A DNA stretch of 64,000 bases from Streptomyces caelestis (GCF_014205255.1 NZ_JACHNE010000001.1:4278001-4342000), one strand, 5' to 3'; counted from the first letter of the stretch, positions 31,892-40,596 are shown. Numbers and translations: made by a program. Notes: generated by a model not told the origin, from the sequence alone.

Positions 31892-32198
31892 CATCCGTCA
31901 TGGCATGGGCGGCCCACGCAGAAGGGGTGTCTCTGCTGCGAGACACCCCTTGTGACCTGCGAGGCACAGGGTCCACTGCTCCTCTTCTCGCTCGCCGGCG
32001 CCATCGCCTCACTCAGCACCCGATGATCGAGCGGTGTCTTGGAGGCAGCCGACACCGAGTGGACGCAGGCGGTCCGGCCGACCAAGGGCGCCATCTCACC
32101 GACGTAGGAGGGGTGGCTCCTTCGTCATCCCACCCTGTGCGTGTTCTGGATCGCCCCCGAGGACAGCGCCGTGAAGCTGTCGATGAGGCCGCGCGGAG
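31892..32198. other. Gap downstream of formate dehydrogenase
   Basis: This 307-bp region holds the fdh terminator at 31922-31951 and then about 250 bp with no convincing gene. A stretch near 32130-32190 could encode CVFWIAPEDSAVKLSM in one frame and may be a gene relic, but nothing around it supports a start. Confidence 0.4.
31922..31951. terminator. Terminator after formate dehydrogenase
   Basis: Perfect 11-bp arms AAGGGGTGTCT and AGACACCCCTT surround the 8-nt loop CTGCTGCG. The flanks (GCAG before, TGACCTGC after) resemble those of the hairpin at 33783-33817. Confidence 0.8.
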
Positions 32199-33419
32199 TC
32201 ATAGACGGATGATGACGAGGGCGATGTCGTCAGGGCCGCCACCAGCGACGTCGAGGCGGGCCAGCAGCGCGTCGGCCAACTGGTCAGGGGAGAGGGCGCT
32301 GTCCTGAGCCAGGGCTGTGGTCAGGCGTGCCAGGCTGGCGTCGATGTCCTCGTCACGGCGCTCGATGAGACCGTCGGTGTACAACACGAGGATGTCCCCC
32401 GGTTTGTAGGACAGACCGGCCTGGGGGCGGGGGACATGGTGTGGGCGGGCGCCGAGTGGCGGATCGGTCGCCTGGTCCAGCAGTTCCCAGGTCCCGTCAG
32501 GGTGGCGCAGGACGGGCGGCGGGTGTCCGGCGTTGCTGTAGATGATCAGCCTGCTGCGGGTGTCGATGAGTACCTTGACGGCGGTTGCGGCCGTTGCGCC
32601 GTCCAGGGAGCGGGCGTACAGACCGAGGACCTCCAGAGCTTGGGCGGGGCTGGGGATGGCACGGATGGCTGCGCTGAGGGCGCTGCGGAGCATGCCCATG
32701 ACGGCGGCGGCCTGCAAGCCGTGGCCGACGACGTCTCCGACGGCCACGGAGTAGCGGTCGGGGGGCAGGTCGACGACGTCGTACCAGTCGCCGCACACGT
32801 TCAGTGAGGTGATCGCCGGTAGGTAGCGCACGGCGATGTTGCTGTGCTGGTCCAGGTCGGGGACGGAGAGCATGGCTTCCTGCAGGGTGACGGCGACTTG
32901 CCGTTCACGGGCGTGGGCCTGGCGCAGTTCCTGGTTCAGCCGGTGCAGCGCTCGGACCCGTCCGTAAAGCTGGGCTGCCATGCCCTGCTCCTGGTCGGTG
33001 AGCTCATCCCGGCGTGCTGGGCCCGAGCGGGCGAAGCCGGTGACGTCCTCGGTCCATTGGACGATCCACTTCACCCTGCCGTCAGGCCCGGCAATCGGGG
33101 TGTGGATCGCGGACCACCATCGCTCCTCGAAGCCGCCCGGCCGGGGGACGTCATACCGCTGCAGCACCATGGTGTCCGGCTTCCCGGTGTCCAGGACGAG
33201 GCGCAGTGACGCCTTCAGATTGCGCTGCGCCTCGTCGGGGGAACCGGGGCGTTCCGGCAGGGCGTCGAAGAAGTACTTCCCGATCAGCTCATCCCTGGCC
33301 CGGCCGGTGCTCTGCACGCATGCCGGGTTGACGTAGCGAATCACCAGGTCCGAGTCCAGCACCAGGTACGGGCTTGGTGTGGCGTCGAAGAACGCCGCGA
33401 AATCGATGTCCGCTGTCAT
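32199..33419 (-). CDS. PAS domain-PP2C (SpoIIE-type) protein phosphatase
   Basis: This 406-residue protein has an N-terminal PAS sensor (DATPSPYLVLDSDLVIRYVN, then GRDELIGKYFF-like ARDELIGKYFF). A short helical linker (RALHRLNQELRQAHARERQV) leads to a SpoIIE/RsbU-type phosphatase with VCGDWYDVVDLPPDR, AVGDVVGHGLQAAAVM, YSNAGHPPPVLRH and a C-terminal GGGPDDIALVIIRL. Asp residues in GDWYD, GDVVGHG and the final DD bind the metal. Such enzymes dephosphorylate anti-anti-sigma factors in partner-switch control. The ATG at 33419 has GGAGAG five bases upstream; an upstream GTG/ATG version is not needed. Confidence 0.92.
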   Translation of the reverse strand: MTADIDFAAFFDATPSPYLVLDSDLVIRYVNPACVQSTGRARDELIGKYFFDALPERPGSPDEAQRNLKASLRLVLDTGKPDTMVLQRYDVPRPGGFEERWWSAIHTPIAGPDGRVKWIVQWTEDVTGFARSGPARRDELTDQEQGMAAQLYGRVRALHRLNQELRQAHARERQVAVTLQEAMLSVPDLDQHSNIAVRYLPAITSLNVCGDWYDVVDLPPDRYSVAVGDVVGHGLQAAAVMGMLRSALSAAIRAIPSPAQALEVLGLYARSLDGATAATAVKVLIDTRSRLIIYSNAGHPPPVLRHPDGTWELLDQATDPPLGARPHHVPRPQAGLSYKPGDILVLYTDGLIERRDEDIDASLARLTTALAQDSALSPDQLADALLARLDVAGGGPDDIALVIIRL

Positions 33420-33841
33420 TACACGCTCTCCGGTGGCCGCGAGCGCGACTGCTGGCACTTCCAATCTACGAGCGATCCAGCGTCCGGGCTTGCCGGTGGC
33501 GGATCCGGGACGCCGGTGCAGGGCGAGGTGATCAGGCTGCCGACGCGAGAGACGCCCTCTTCAAGGCTGGTGGTGCGGTCTGGCCGCGGGTAAGTCGCCT
33601 GGTCATGAGGGTGACCACTGCCCAGATTATGTGCGCCTCCGAGTTGCCGTGGACCGGGCCACGGCCCGCCGTGAGTACGGCGCCTGCCCTCCTCATTCTC
33701 TCGTGCTCTTGGTCCACGCCTGGTCCACACGCAGTGATCCACAACGCGACAGAGCCGGATCAAGGTGAGACAAGCCCCATGCAGAAGGGGCGCCCCTCAC
33801 TGAGGGACGCCCCTTCTGACCTGCAACATCAATGACCTGCG
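33420..33841. other. Gap between the PAS-PP2C gene and tRNA-Ser
   Basis: The 422 bp lack a gene I can support. The last part carries the tRNA-Ser terminator at 33783-33817. The rest is moderately GC-rich and probably contains the promoter of the phosphatase gene close to its start. Confidence 0.4.
33783..33817. terminator. Terminator downstream of tRNA-Ser
   Basis: AGAAGGGGCGCCCCT and AGGGACGCCCCTTCT pair over 15 positions with one mismatch around CACTG. On the minus strand it lies 25 bp after the tRNA 3' end. Confidence 0.75.
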
Positions 33842-33928
33842 CGGAGGCGGTGGGATTTGAACCCACGGTGACATCGCTGCCACGACGGTTTTCAAGACCG
33901 TTCCCTTAGGCCGCTCGGGCACACCTCC
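33842..33928 (-). tRNA. tRNA-Ser (anticodon UGA)
   Basis: This is an 87-nt class II tRNA. The acceptor GGAGGTG pairs with CGCCTCC, the discriminator is G, the D arm GCCCGAGCGGCC is normal, and the anticodon loop CTTGAAA with stem CGGT gives UGA. It has a long variable arm (GGCAGCGATGTCACC region) and the T arm GTGGG-TTCAAAT-CCCAC. CCA is not encoded. Confidence 0.95.
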
Positions 33929-33991
33929 CCGCGCCGGCCGTGATCGGCGGCGCGGGGACAAGGGTAACGGGTCGGTGCGTGCGGGTGGGGG

Positions 33992-35455
33992 TCAGTTGTC
34001 GCCGATGCGCGACCCCAGGGTCACCTCGACCGTGTGCTGCTTGCCGCCGCGCTCGTAGGTGATCGTGACCTTGTCGCCGGGCTTGTGCGTCCAGATCTCG
34101 CCGATCAGGGTGGGGCCGGAGTCGATCACCCGGTCGTCGAGCTTGGTGATGACGTCGCCGGGCTTGAGGCCCGCCTCGGCGGCCGGGCCGCCCGGCTCGA
34201 CCGGTGCCGCGCCACCCGCGCCCTGCTCGGTGATCTGCGCGCCGTCCGAGCGGTCGTCCAGGGAGACGGACGCGCCGATCTTCGCGTAGACCGGCTTGCC
34301 TGTCTTGATCAGCTCCTGGGCGACGTACTCGGCCTGGTTGATCGGGATGGCGAAGCCCAGGCCGATCGAGCCGGACTGGCCGGTGCCGAAGCCGCCGTTT
34401 CCGGTGGACTGGATCGCGGAGTTGATGCCGATGACGTTGCCCTGCGCGTCCAGCAGCGGCCCGCCGGAGTTGCCCGGGTTGATCGAGGCGTCGGTCTGCA
34501 GGGCGCTCATGTACGACGCCTGGCTGCCGCTGCCGTCGCTGGAGGCGACCGGGCGGTTCTTGGCGCTGATGACGCCCGTCGTCACCGTGTCGGACAGGCC
34601 GAACGGGGCGCCGATCGCGATGGTCGCGTCGCCGACGGCCACCTTGTCCGAGTCGCCGAGGGTGAGCGGCTTCAGGTCGTCGGGGGCGTTCTTGAGCTTG
34701 ATGACCGCCACGTCGTAGCCCTGCGCGTGCCCGACCACCTCGGCGTCGTACTTCTTGCCGCTCGGGAAGGTCGCGGTGAGCTTGCCGCCGTCCACCGCTC
34801 CGGCCACGACGTGGTTGTTGGTGACGATGTGGCCCTGCTTGTCGAAGACGAAGCCCGTGCCCGTGCCGCCCTCGCCGCTGTTGCTCTCGGCCTCGATCGT
34901 GACCGTGCTGGGCAGCGCCTTGGCGGCCACGCCCGCGACCGTGCCCGGGTCGCGCTTGACGTCGCCGCCGCTGGTGGAGGCGGAGACCGTCGTCGAGCCG
35001 CTGCTCTCGTCGTTGTTCTTCGCCAGCGTGTAGCCGAGACCGCCGCCCAGGCCGCCCGCGGCCAGCGCGGCCACCAGGATCGCGGCGACCAGACCGCCGC
35101 GGCCACGGCCGGACTTCGGCGCCGGCTGCTGGTACGAGGAACCCCAGCCGCCGCCGGAACCGGAACCGCCGTCGCCGTACGACGGGGAGGCCGGCGGCGG
35201 GGGCGGGGGCCAGGACGGGTCCGGGGCGGAGGAGGAGACACCCTGCTGTGCGGCGTCACCAGGAGCGCCCTGGCCGTGGCCGGACTGCCCCTGGGAGTCC
35301 TGTCCGTACGGTCCCGGTCCCTGGGGTGCCTGTCCCTGGGGCGCCTGTCCCTGTGGTGCCTGTCCCTGTGGTGCCGGAGCAGCGGGAGTGTCCACCGGCA
35401 CGGGGGGTGCGGACGGGGCGGGGGGTACCGCGGTGCCCTCGTTCTCGGTGCTCAC
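33992..35455 (-). CDS. Membrane-anchored HtrA/DegP-like serine protease with PDZ domain
   Basis: The 487-residue protein has a long cytoplasmic Pro/Gln/Gly-rich tail with PQGQA repeats, one transmembrane helix (about 121-142, LVAAILVAALAAGGLGGGLG), a trypsin-like protease with triad His215 (IVTNNHVV), Asp248 (YDVAVIKL) and Ser330 (NPGNSGGPL), and a C-terminal PDZ domain (AEAGLKPGDVITKLDDRVI). It degrades or refolds damaged proteins at the outer face of the membrane. The GTG at 35455 is chosen because GAGGAGAG lies just upstream; an ATG-like start 16 codons earlier is less likely. It resembles the S. coelicolor HtrA-like proteases. Confidence 0.92.
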   Translation of the reverse strand: MSTENEGTAVPPAPSAPPVPVDTPAAPAPQGQAPQGQAPQGQAPQGPGPYGQDSQGQSGHGQGAPGDAAQQGVSSSAPDPSWPPPPPPASPSYGDGGSGSGGGWGSSYQQPAPKSGRGRGGLVAAILVAALAAGGLGGGLGYTLAKNNDESSGSTTVSASTSGGDVKRDPGTVAGVAAKALPSTVTIEAESNSGEGGTGTGFVFDKQGHIVTNNHVVAGAVDGGKLTATFPSGKKYDAEVVGHAQGYDVAVIKLKNAPDDLKPLTLGDSDKVAVGDATIAIGAPFGLSDTVTTGVISAKNRPVASSDGSGSQASYMSALQTDASINPGNSGGPLLDAQGNVIGINSAIQSTGNGGFGTGQSGSIGLGFAIPINQAEYVAQELIKTGKPVYAKIGASVSLDDRSDGAQITEQGAGGAAPVEPGGPAAEAGLKPGDVITKLDDRVIDSGPTLIGEIWTHKPGDKVTITYERGGKQHTVEVTLGSRIGDN

Positions 35456-35741
35456 AGCTTCTCTCCTCGATCCACGGCTGTTTCCTGGGTCGCACTCGGT
35501 CACGCTTTTTCACGTCGGCGACGGTCCGGCGCGATACGGCTGTGCTCGTCCCTTTGTATGCCGTCAGCTTTTCCCACCGGCCGTCAGAGCACCATAAGCG
35601 GTGGCTGTGCGTCCGGGGCCATTCTTTATATAGGTCATTACTAACGAAAAGGATGCAATTCCAGTGCCTCCGTCCGGACCTGTGAATCCGTCGGGTCCGT
35701 CCGACCAGACGCGTACCCGCGTGCGGTGGCACCATGACGCG

Positions 35742-36569
35742 GTGACCCACGCACGGCAGCATGTGATTCAAGTCGTCGCCCACCGGGGGGCCTCCGAGGA
35801 CGCCCCGGAACACACCCTGGCCGCGTACACCAAGGCGATCGAGGACGGCGCGGACGCCCTCGAGTGCGATGTGCGCCTCACCGCCGACGGCCACCTGGTG
35901 TGCGTACACGACCGCCGGATCAACCGTACGTCCAACGGCCGCGGCGCGGTCTCCGCCCTGGAGCTCGCCGACCTCGCCGCCCTGGACTTCGGCTCCTGGA
36001 AGACAGGCGAGGCCTACAGAGGGCGTGACGAGGACCCCGACTGGGAGCACCGCCCGGAGGACCGTGAGGCGACGTCCGTCCTCACCCTGGAGCGGCTGCT
36101 CGAACTCGTCGCCGACGCCGGACGCCGGGTGGAACTGGCCATCGAGACCAAGCACCCCACGCGCTGGGCGGGGCAGGTCGAGGAGCGGCTGCTGGTGCTG
36201 CTGAAGCGCTTCGGCCTCGACGCCCCGGCCGCCGCCGAGGAGTCCCAGACGCGGGTCATGAGCTTCTCGGCCCGTTCGCTGCACCGCGTGCGTGCCGCCT
36301 CGCCGACCCTGCCGACGGTCTACCTGATGCAGTTCGTCTCGCCCCGGCTGCGCGACGGACGCCTGCCCCTGGGCGTGGGGATCGCGGGCCCGTCCCTGCG
36401 GATCGTGCGCAACCACCCCGACTATGTGGAGCGCCTGAAGCGGGCCGGCCACCAGGTGCACGTGTGGACCGTGAACGAGCCAGAGGACGTGGATCTCTGC
36501 GTCGGCCTGGGCGTGGACGCCATCATCACCAACCGCCCGCGCGCGGTGCTCGACCAGCTCGGCCGCTGA
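35742..36569 (+). CDS. Glycerophosphodiester phosphodiesterase
   Basis: The 275-residue GDPD-family TIM barrel carries its catalytic residues in VVAHRGASEDAPEHTLAAY, ADALECDVRLTADGHLVCVHD (His, Glu, Asp, His), VELAIETKHP and a C-terminal VHVWTVNEPEDVDLCVGLG. It hydrolyses glycerophosphodiesters to glycerol-3-phosphate and an alcohol. There is no signal peptide from the GTG at 35742, so it acts in the cytoplasm. The start is uncertain: an upstream frame to 35664 is open, but the family begins just after this GTG. Confidence 0.9.
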   Translation: MTHARQHVIQVVAHRGASEDAPEHTLAAYTKAIEDGADALECDVRLTADGHLVCVHDRRINRTSNGRGAVSALELADLAALDFGSWKTGEAYRGRDEDPDWEHRPEDREATSVLTLERLLELVADAGRRVELAIETKHPTRWAGQVEERLLVLLKRFGLDAPAAAEESQTRVMSFSARSLHRVRAASPTLPTVYLMQFVSPRLRDGRLPLGVGIAGPSLRIVRNHPDYVERLKRAGHQVHVWTVNEPEDVDLCVGLGVDAIITNRPRAVLDQLGR

Positions 36570-36817
36570 AGATACCGGGCCGACCACACAAGTCCCACCA
36601 GACCCACGCACACCTCTTGACCTCACCCCTTGGCGGGCGGGATCCTCGCGTCTCGGCCACACCGACGAAATCCAGCCACATGATTACAGGGAGTGCTCCG
36701 GCGCGTTCGGTCGGTATTCGATCGTGGTGAATGCGTCATAGGACGCGTGTTGGCCGGTTTCCGGTACAGGCCAATGGGGCATCCACACCGTGGCGTGGGG
36801 CAAAGGAGGTCTCGGGG

Positions 36818-37369
36818 GTGGCGTTGGTGGTGGCACAGGAGGTGCCCACGTCGTCGAGCATGGCCGTACCTCATGGCCCTGCGGGCGTGGGGAAAGCACG
36901 ACACCGTATGCGCGCGCAGTTGCGCAGAGGTGGCGTAGCGGAATCGGTCATCGACGACGCCCTATTGATCCTTTCCGAACTTTTGAGCAACGCGTGCAAA
37001 CACGGCAGGCCCCTGGGCGACGCGCTCTCCGGTGACGGTGACGTCCGTGCGGCGTGGCGCGTGGATCCGTCCGGCCGGCTCATCGTCGAGGTCACGGACG
37101 GCGGTGGCCCGACCCGTCCCGCCCCGGCGACCCCGTCGGTCACGGCGCACGGCGGCCGCGGGCTGAACATCATCACCGCGCTGGCCGACGACTGGGGTGT
37201 CCGGGACGACATCCGCGGCGAGGTCACCGTGTGGGTCGTCGTCCACGCCGACGTGTACGACCCGGACGCCGGCCACCGCCGCGACGACTTCGCGACGCGC
37301 GTCACAGCCCCGGCGGTGTCCCAGATACCCGGGCTGGACTTCGCCGACGCGTTCGACGACATGGACTGA
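36818..37369 (+). CDS. HATPase_c anti-sigma-factor-type ATP-binding protein
   Basis: This 183-residue SpoIIAB/RsbW-like protein has the N box LSELLSNACKHGRP, the G1 box VEVTDGGGPTRP and the G2 box TAHGGRGLNIITALADDWG. Small stand-alone ATPases of this class in Streptomyces are serine kinases that bind sigma or anti-anti-sigma factors. The start GTG at 36818 follows AAAGGAGGT at proper distance; an earlier ATG lacks a ribosome site. No sigma or antagonist gene is adjacent, but two SpoIIE phosphatases in this window could act in the same type of switch. Confidence 0.85.
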   Translation: MALVVAQEVPTSSSMAVPHGPAGVGKARHRMRAQLRRGGVAESVIDDALLILSELLSNACKHGRPLGDALSGDGDVRAAWRVDPSGRLIVEVTDGGGPTRPAPATPSVTAHGGRGLNIITALADDWGVRDDIRGEVTVWVVVHADVYDPDAGHRRDDFATRVTAPAVSQIPGLDFADAFDDMD

Positions 37370-37390
37370 CGCGGCGCCGGCCCAACCCGG

Positions 37391-37462
37391 TTGTCCGCGG
37401 GATCGCTGTTGTCCACGGGACCGGTGTTGCCCACAAACCCCCTGTCGTCCACAGGACCGCGT
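37391..37462. repeat. Four 18-bp tandem repeats containing DnaA-box-like 9-mers
   Basis: Units start at 37391, 37409, 37427 and 37445. Each opens with TTGTCCGCG, TTGTCCACG, TTGCCCACA or TCGTCCACA, one or two changes from the Streptomyces DnaA box TTGTCCACA, and the first two continue GGGAYCGSTG. They lie between two convergently spaced genes, 66 bp before the SEC-C gene. Confidence 0.75.
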
Positions 37463-37527
37463 CCCCCGAGGCGCGAACGGCTAGGCTCGCGACCGTACGA
37501 GACGAGCCGTAACCGGGAGACCCATCG

Positions 37528-38493
37528 ATGGCCAAGAAGCGACCCCAGACGAAGGCCAAGCGCCCGCAGATCACGGACGGGGAGATCCCGGTTGTCGGCG
37601 CCCGCGAGCCCTGCCCCTGCGGCAGCGGCCGCCGCTACAAGGCCTGCCACGGCCGGGCCGCGGCCCACGCCGCGACCGAGCTGGTGCACCGCCCCTTCGA
37701 GGGCCTGCCCGGCGAGTGCGACTGGGTGGCCCTGCGCGAGCTGGTCCCGGCGGCCACGGCCGGGCTGACGCTCAAGGACGGCCTCCCCGACGGCGTCCCG
37801 GCGGTCACGCTGGCCACGGTCCTGCCGATGGCCTGGCCCGCCCTGCGCCGCGACGACGGCTCGGTCCTGCTCGGCCTGCAGAACGACACTTCCTCGGGCG
37901 ACATCAGCCGCGACCTCGCCGACACCCTCCAGCGCGCCCTGGAAGCCGAGCCCGGCACACCGGTGCAGGGTCGCCGCGCCCCGGCCGACGGTCCGCGGCT
38001 GCAGGATCTGCTCGACCCGGAGGGCGCCTTCGAGCCAGAAGTGCACAGCGGCTTCGAGTTCTGGGTGCCGGACCCGGAGAACGCCAGCCCGGAGGTGACC
38101 GCCTCCCTGGAGCGGGCCAACGCCGCGGCCATCCCGACCGTCAAGCTCCAGGGCGTGGACGCCGCCTACTGGTGCGAAACGCCCGAGAAGAACCATCTGC
38201 GGTGGGTCATGCCCCACCCCGAGGAGCAGCTTCTGGACGCTCTCGCGCGGCTGCACGCGGCGGGCCGGTCCAGCCTGGGCGAGGGCACCCGTCTGGTGGG
38301 CTCCTTCCGCGCTCACGGGCTCACAGTGCCGGTCTGGGACCTGCCGAGCGGGGTCACGGCCGAGGACGTGGAGAAGCCGGCGGCGGAGTTCGCCGAGCGC
38401 CTCGCCACGGCCCTGGCCACGGACGCGCCGCTCACCGCGGACGAGCGCCGTGCGCGGGGAGGCCTCACCAACCGGCAGGTCACGCTCAGCTGA
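37528..38493 (+). CDS. DUF5926-family protein with SEC-C motif
   Basis: The 321-residue protein has a basic N-terminus and an early SEC-C zinc motif (EPCPCGSGRRYKACHG), followed by a long alpha-beta body with no known catalytic motif (AVTLATVLPMAWPAL, FWVPDPENASPE). SEC-C motifs bind zinc and often contact the ribosome or nucleic acids. It is a conserved single-copy actinobacterial gene of unknown function. The gene follows the 18-bp repeats, and the stop lies about 150 bp before the second C-loop hairpin. Confidence 0.88.
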   Translation: MAKKRPQTKAKRPQITDGEIPVVGAREPCPCGSGRRYKACHGRAAAHAATELVHRPFEGLPGECDWVALRELVPAATAGLTLKDGLPDGVPAVTLATVLPMAWPALRRDDGSVLLGLQNDTSSGDISRDLADTLQRALEAEPGTPVQGRRAPADGPRLQDLLDPEGAFEPEVHSGFEFWVPDPENASPEVTASLERANAAAIPTVKLQGVDAAYWCETPEKNHLRWVMPHPEEQLLDALARLHAAGRSSLGEGTRLVGSFRAHGLTVPVWDLPSGVTAEDVEKPAAEFAERLATALATDAPLTADERRARGGLTNRQVTLS

Positions 38494-38621
38494 CGGAACG
38501 CCACGGGGCCCGGTCCGGCCGCTCGGCCGGCCGGCCGGACCCGCGTCCTCCGAACCGGCACACCCTTCACAACTCCCGTCCGGCACAAGCCAGTCGGTGA
38601 CTGGAAAGGGCGAGAGCGAAT

Positions 38622-38649
38622 TTGCGAACCGCCGATCTCTTGTTACCGT
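38622..38649 (+). promoter_or_regulatory. Promoter-like elements of small RNA 2
   Basis: TTGCGA (38622-38627) and TACCGT (38644-38649) are separated by 16 bp, a good fit to Streptomyces vegetative promoters. CTTGTTACC is shared with the site upstream of small RNA 1. Confidence 0.5.
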
Positions 38650-38653
38650 TCCT

Positions 38654-38704
38654 GTAGCCCGGTTGCTGGTGCATCCCCCGTCGCCAGCAACCGGGTCTTT
38701 CTTT
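38654..38704 (+). ncRNA. Candidate small RNA 2 with C-rich loop hairpin
   Basis: After TAG at the predicted start, a perfect 12-bp hairpin (38658-38695, arms CCCGGTTGCTGG and CCAGCAACCGGG) presents the 14-nt loop TGCATCCCCCGTCG, followed by TCTTTCTTT, a good intrinsic terminator tail. The loop and the inner GCTGG/CCAGC match the locus at 20777-20826 exactly, while the outer stem bases differ in compensating pairs. It lies between two convergent genes. Terminator only is the alternative, but the promoter-like elements support a 50-nt RNA. Confidence 0.6.
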
Positions 38705-38735
38705 GCGGCGACGGTTCACGGAACGCGTCCGATCG

Positions 38736-39374
38736 TCAACTTCCCGCTGCCATGGGCGAGTTGCTCCCCGAGCGCAGCAGCAGCGGCCCCTGGCCGGCCC
38801 GCCGGGCGAACTCCGCGACCGCCGTGTACGCCGCCAGATCCCCGCGTGCGGGTTCACGGGGTGTCTCACAGGTCCCCGGCTCGTCCTCGGCGCCCACCGC
38901 GCACGTGATCCGCACGGTCCGGGCGCCGGGCCCCATCAGGCTCAGTACGGCGTACAGCGCCTCGCCGGTCGCGTTGCGGTAGTAGGTCCGGGCCCAGGTG
39001 CCCGCGGCCTGCCTCACGACACAGGTCTGCGCCTCGACGCCGTCGGGTGAGGAGAGTTCGGGGCCGCAGCGCGCGGCGGTGGACAGCCCCGGGCCGAGCG
39101 CGGGGAGGCCGGCCACGGCGGAAGGCCCCTTGCCGTCCGCGGACGGCGGGGAGGAACGTACGCCTCCCCGTCCGGAACCGGCCACAGAACCGCCGCGTGC
39201 CCCGGCACCGCCCGCCGAGTCCTCGGCATGTGTGGTCGCCTCCCCCGCATCCGGGGACCTCGCGGACGCCACGGCCAGCGGCAGTACGACCGCGCACGCC
39301 GCCACGACGCCCGCGAGGGCGAACAGTCGGACCTTTCGGGGGCCCCGGGGCCGGCCCCGGGAATGACGCGGCAT
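38736..39374 (-). CDS. Exported or membrane-anchored hypothetical protein
   Basis: This is a 212-residue protein with a basic N-terminus and one hydrophobic segment (FALAGVVAACAVVLPLAVA, about 18-36) that is a signal anchor or signal peptide. A low-complexity Gly/Ser/Ala stretch leads to a C-terminal domain with two or three cysteines (AARCGPELSSPDG, AQTCVVRQAAGTW, ITCAVGAEDEPGTC). I do not know the family. It is transcribed towards small RNA 2, which lies 32 bp beyond the stop. Confidence 0.75.
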   Translation of the reverse strand: MPRHSRGRPRGPRKVRLFALAGVVAACAVVLPLAVASARSPDAGEATTHAEDSAGGAGARGGSVAGSGRGGVRSSPPSADGKGPSAVAGLPALGPGLSTAARCGPELSSPDGVEAQTCVVRQAAGTWARTYYRNATGEALYAVLSLMGPGARTVRITCAVGAEDEPGTCETPREPARGDLAAYTAVAEFARRAGQGPLLLRSGSNSPMAAGS

Positions 39375-39429
39375 GGCCCCGGAACATAACGCGCCGGGGC
39401 GGAACCCGGGCCCGGCGCGCCCTACGGCC

Positions 39430-40095
39430 CTACAACTCGGGTGCGCTCACACCCGTACGAGTGAGGGCCTCGACCGCGGCGTCCACCACAGCCTCCACAT
39501 CGGGCACCCACGGCGAGGCCGAGCCGGGCAGCGGCGCCCGCTCCCAGCGGATCTCGCCCTGCCCCGTCTCGGACGGCGGCAGCGCCAGGTAGCCGCCCTC
39601 CCCGTGGAAACGGAGGGAGCCGGGCACGAAGTCCTTGGCGTAGAGCAGTTCGCCGAGCTGCTCCATGGAGTACGGCTTCACGAGGATCGCCCAGCGGGCG
39701 GGGGACGCGACGACCGGGCCGAGCCGCATGCCCATGCCGTCGAGCGCGTCGAGGGCGCGGGCCGCCGGCAGGGCGGGCAGGGAGACCGCGCAGGGCGCCT
39801 TGCCGCCGGTGGCCAGGACGATCGGCGCCGTGGGTCGGTTGCCCCACCACCAGCGCACCATGCGCCCGTCCGTGGTGGCCGCGAGCAGGCCGGGGTCGAA
39901 GGGGTGCGCGCCGGGGACCGTGCACTCGGGGTCCGGGCAACCGCAGCGGTTCCGCCCCTCGGGGTCCGCCGCCACGCCCGGGAGTACGGGCCACTGCCAT
40001 TCCGTCGCGTAGGTCAGGGCCGCGCCGATCAGCTCAGGCCTCCCGTCGCTGCGCTGGGACAGGAGCCTGCGTCGCCTTCCGAGGATCTCGCGCAT
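39430..40095 (-). CDS. Short primase/polymerase-like domain protein
   Basis: This 221-residue protein resembles the N-terminal half of actinobacterial bifunctional DNA primase/polymerase proteins: AALTYATEWQWPVLPGVA, the cysteine-rich RCGCPDPECTVPGAHPFDP, then MVRWWWGNRPTAPIVLATGG. I do not see the DxD catalytic motif that the full enzyme at 16017 has, so it may be a non-catalytic paralogue. The ATG at 40095 has GGAAAGGAA about ten bases upstream. Confidence 0.75.
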   Translation of the reverse strand: MREILGRRRRLLSQRSDGRPELIGAALTYATEWQWPVLPGVAADPEGRNRCGCPDPECTVPGAHPFDPGLLAATTDGRMVRWWWGNRPTAPIVLATGGKAPCAVSLPALPAARALDALDGMGMRLGPVVASPARWAILVKPYSMEQLGELLYAKDFVPGSLRFHGEGGYLALPPSETGQGEIRWERAPLPGSASPWVPDVEAVVDAAVEALTRTGVSAPEL

Positions 40096-40596
40096 GTGCG
40101 CTCGTTCCTTTCCGTTGCACGCCGGCAACACCGTGGTCCACATCACATCATGTGTCGATCACTTCACTGTGCGTACCTGTTGGCGCATCACACCCCTGCC
40201 GTGCGCAAGGGGAACCCCTATGGGTCGAGCATTGACTGCCTCCGCGGCCGTCCCGCCCATACTGCGTCTATCAAAAGCACGGGTGTGGCGTAGGGGTGGC
40301 GAAGTATGGCGTTTGCCGTCGCGCGTATTTCTCTCCGCCTCCGCCACGGGAGGATGGGGCACGGTCGTCGGTGGCTAAGACGCCCGGGTCCGTCACCAGG
40401 TTCCGGGTAGTTCGCAACCACCCCTGGCCTTCACCGAGTACGTACCCATCGCGACCGTTGTGACGCTCCGTCGAGCAAGCCCAGTCGACCGCAATAAGCC
40501 GTCCTATGCGGCAGTTTTAAGCCAACTTTGCATTTAGGCAAGAGGAAGGAGACTTTTCCCTCGGACCTCACGGACACCAGGAATCCCAGCAGGACA
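40096..40596. other. Long gap upstream of the GAF-PP2C gene
   Basis: The 501-bp divergent gap contains AT-rich stretches near 40185-40215 and 40490-40545 that could hold promoters for both flanking genes. Small frames in it do not resemble known proteins. No RNA structure was evident. Confidence 0.4.

Noticed and set aside
35744..36569. Signal peptide on the glycerophosphodiester phosphodiesterase
   Set aside because: Upstream codons to 35664 are polar and Pro/Ser-rich with no hydrophobic core.
37391..37462. CRISPR-like repeats
   Set aside because: 18-bp units directly abut each other; no spacers.
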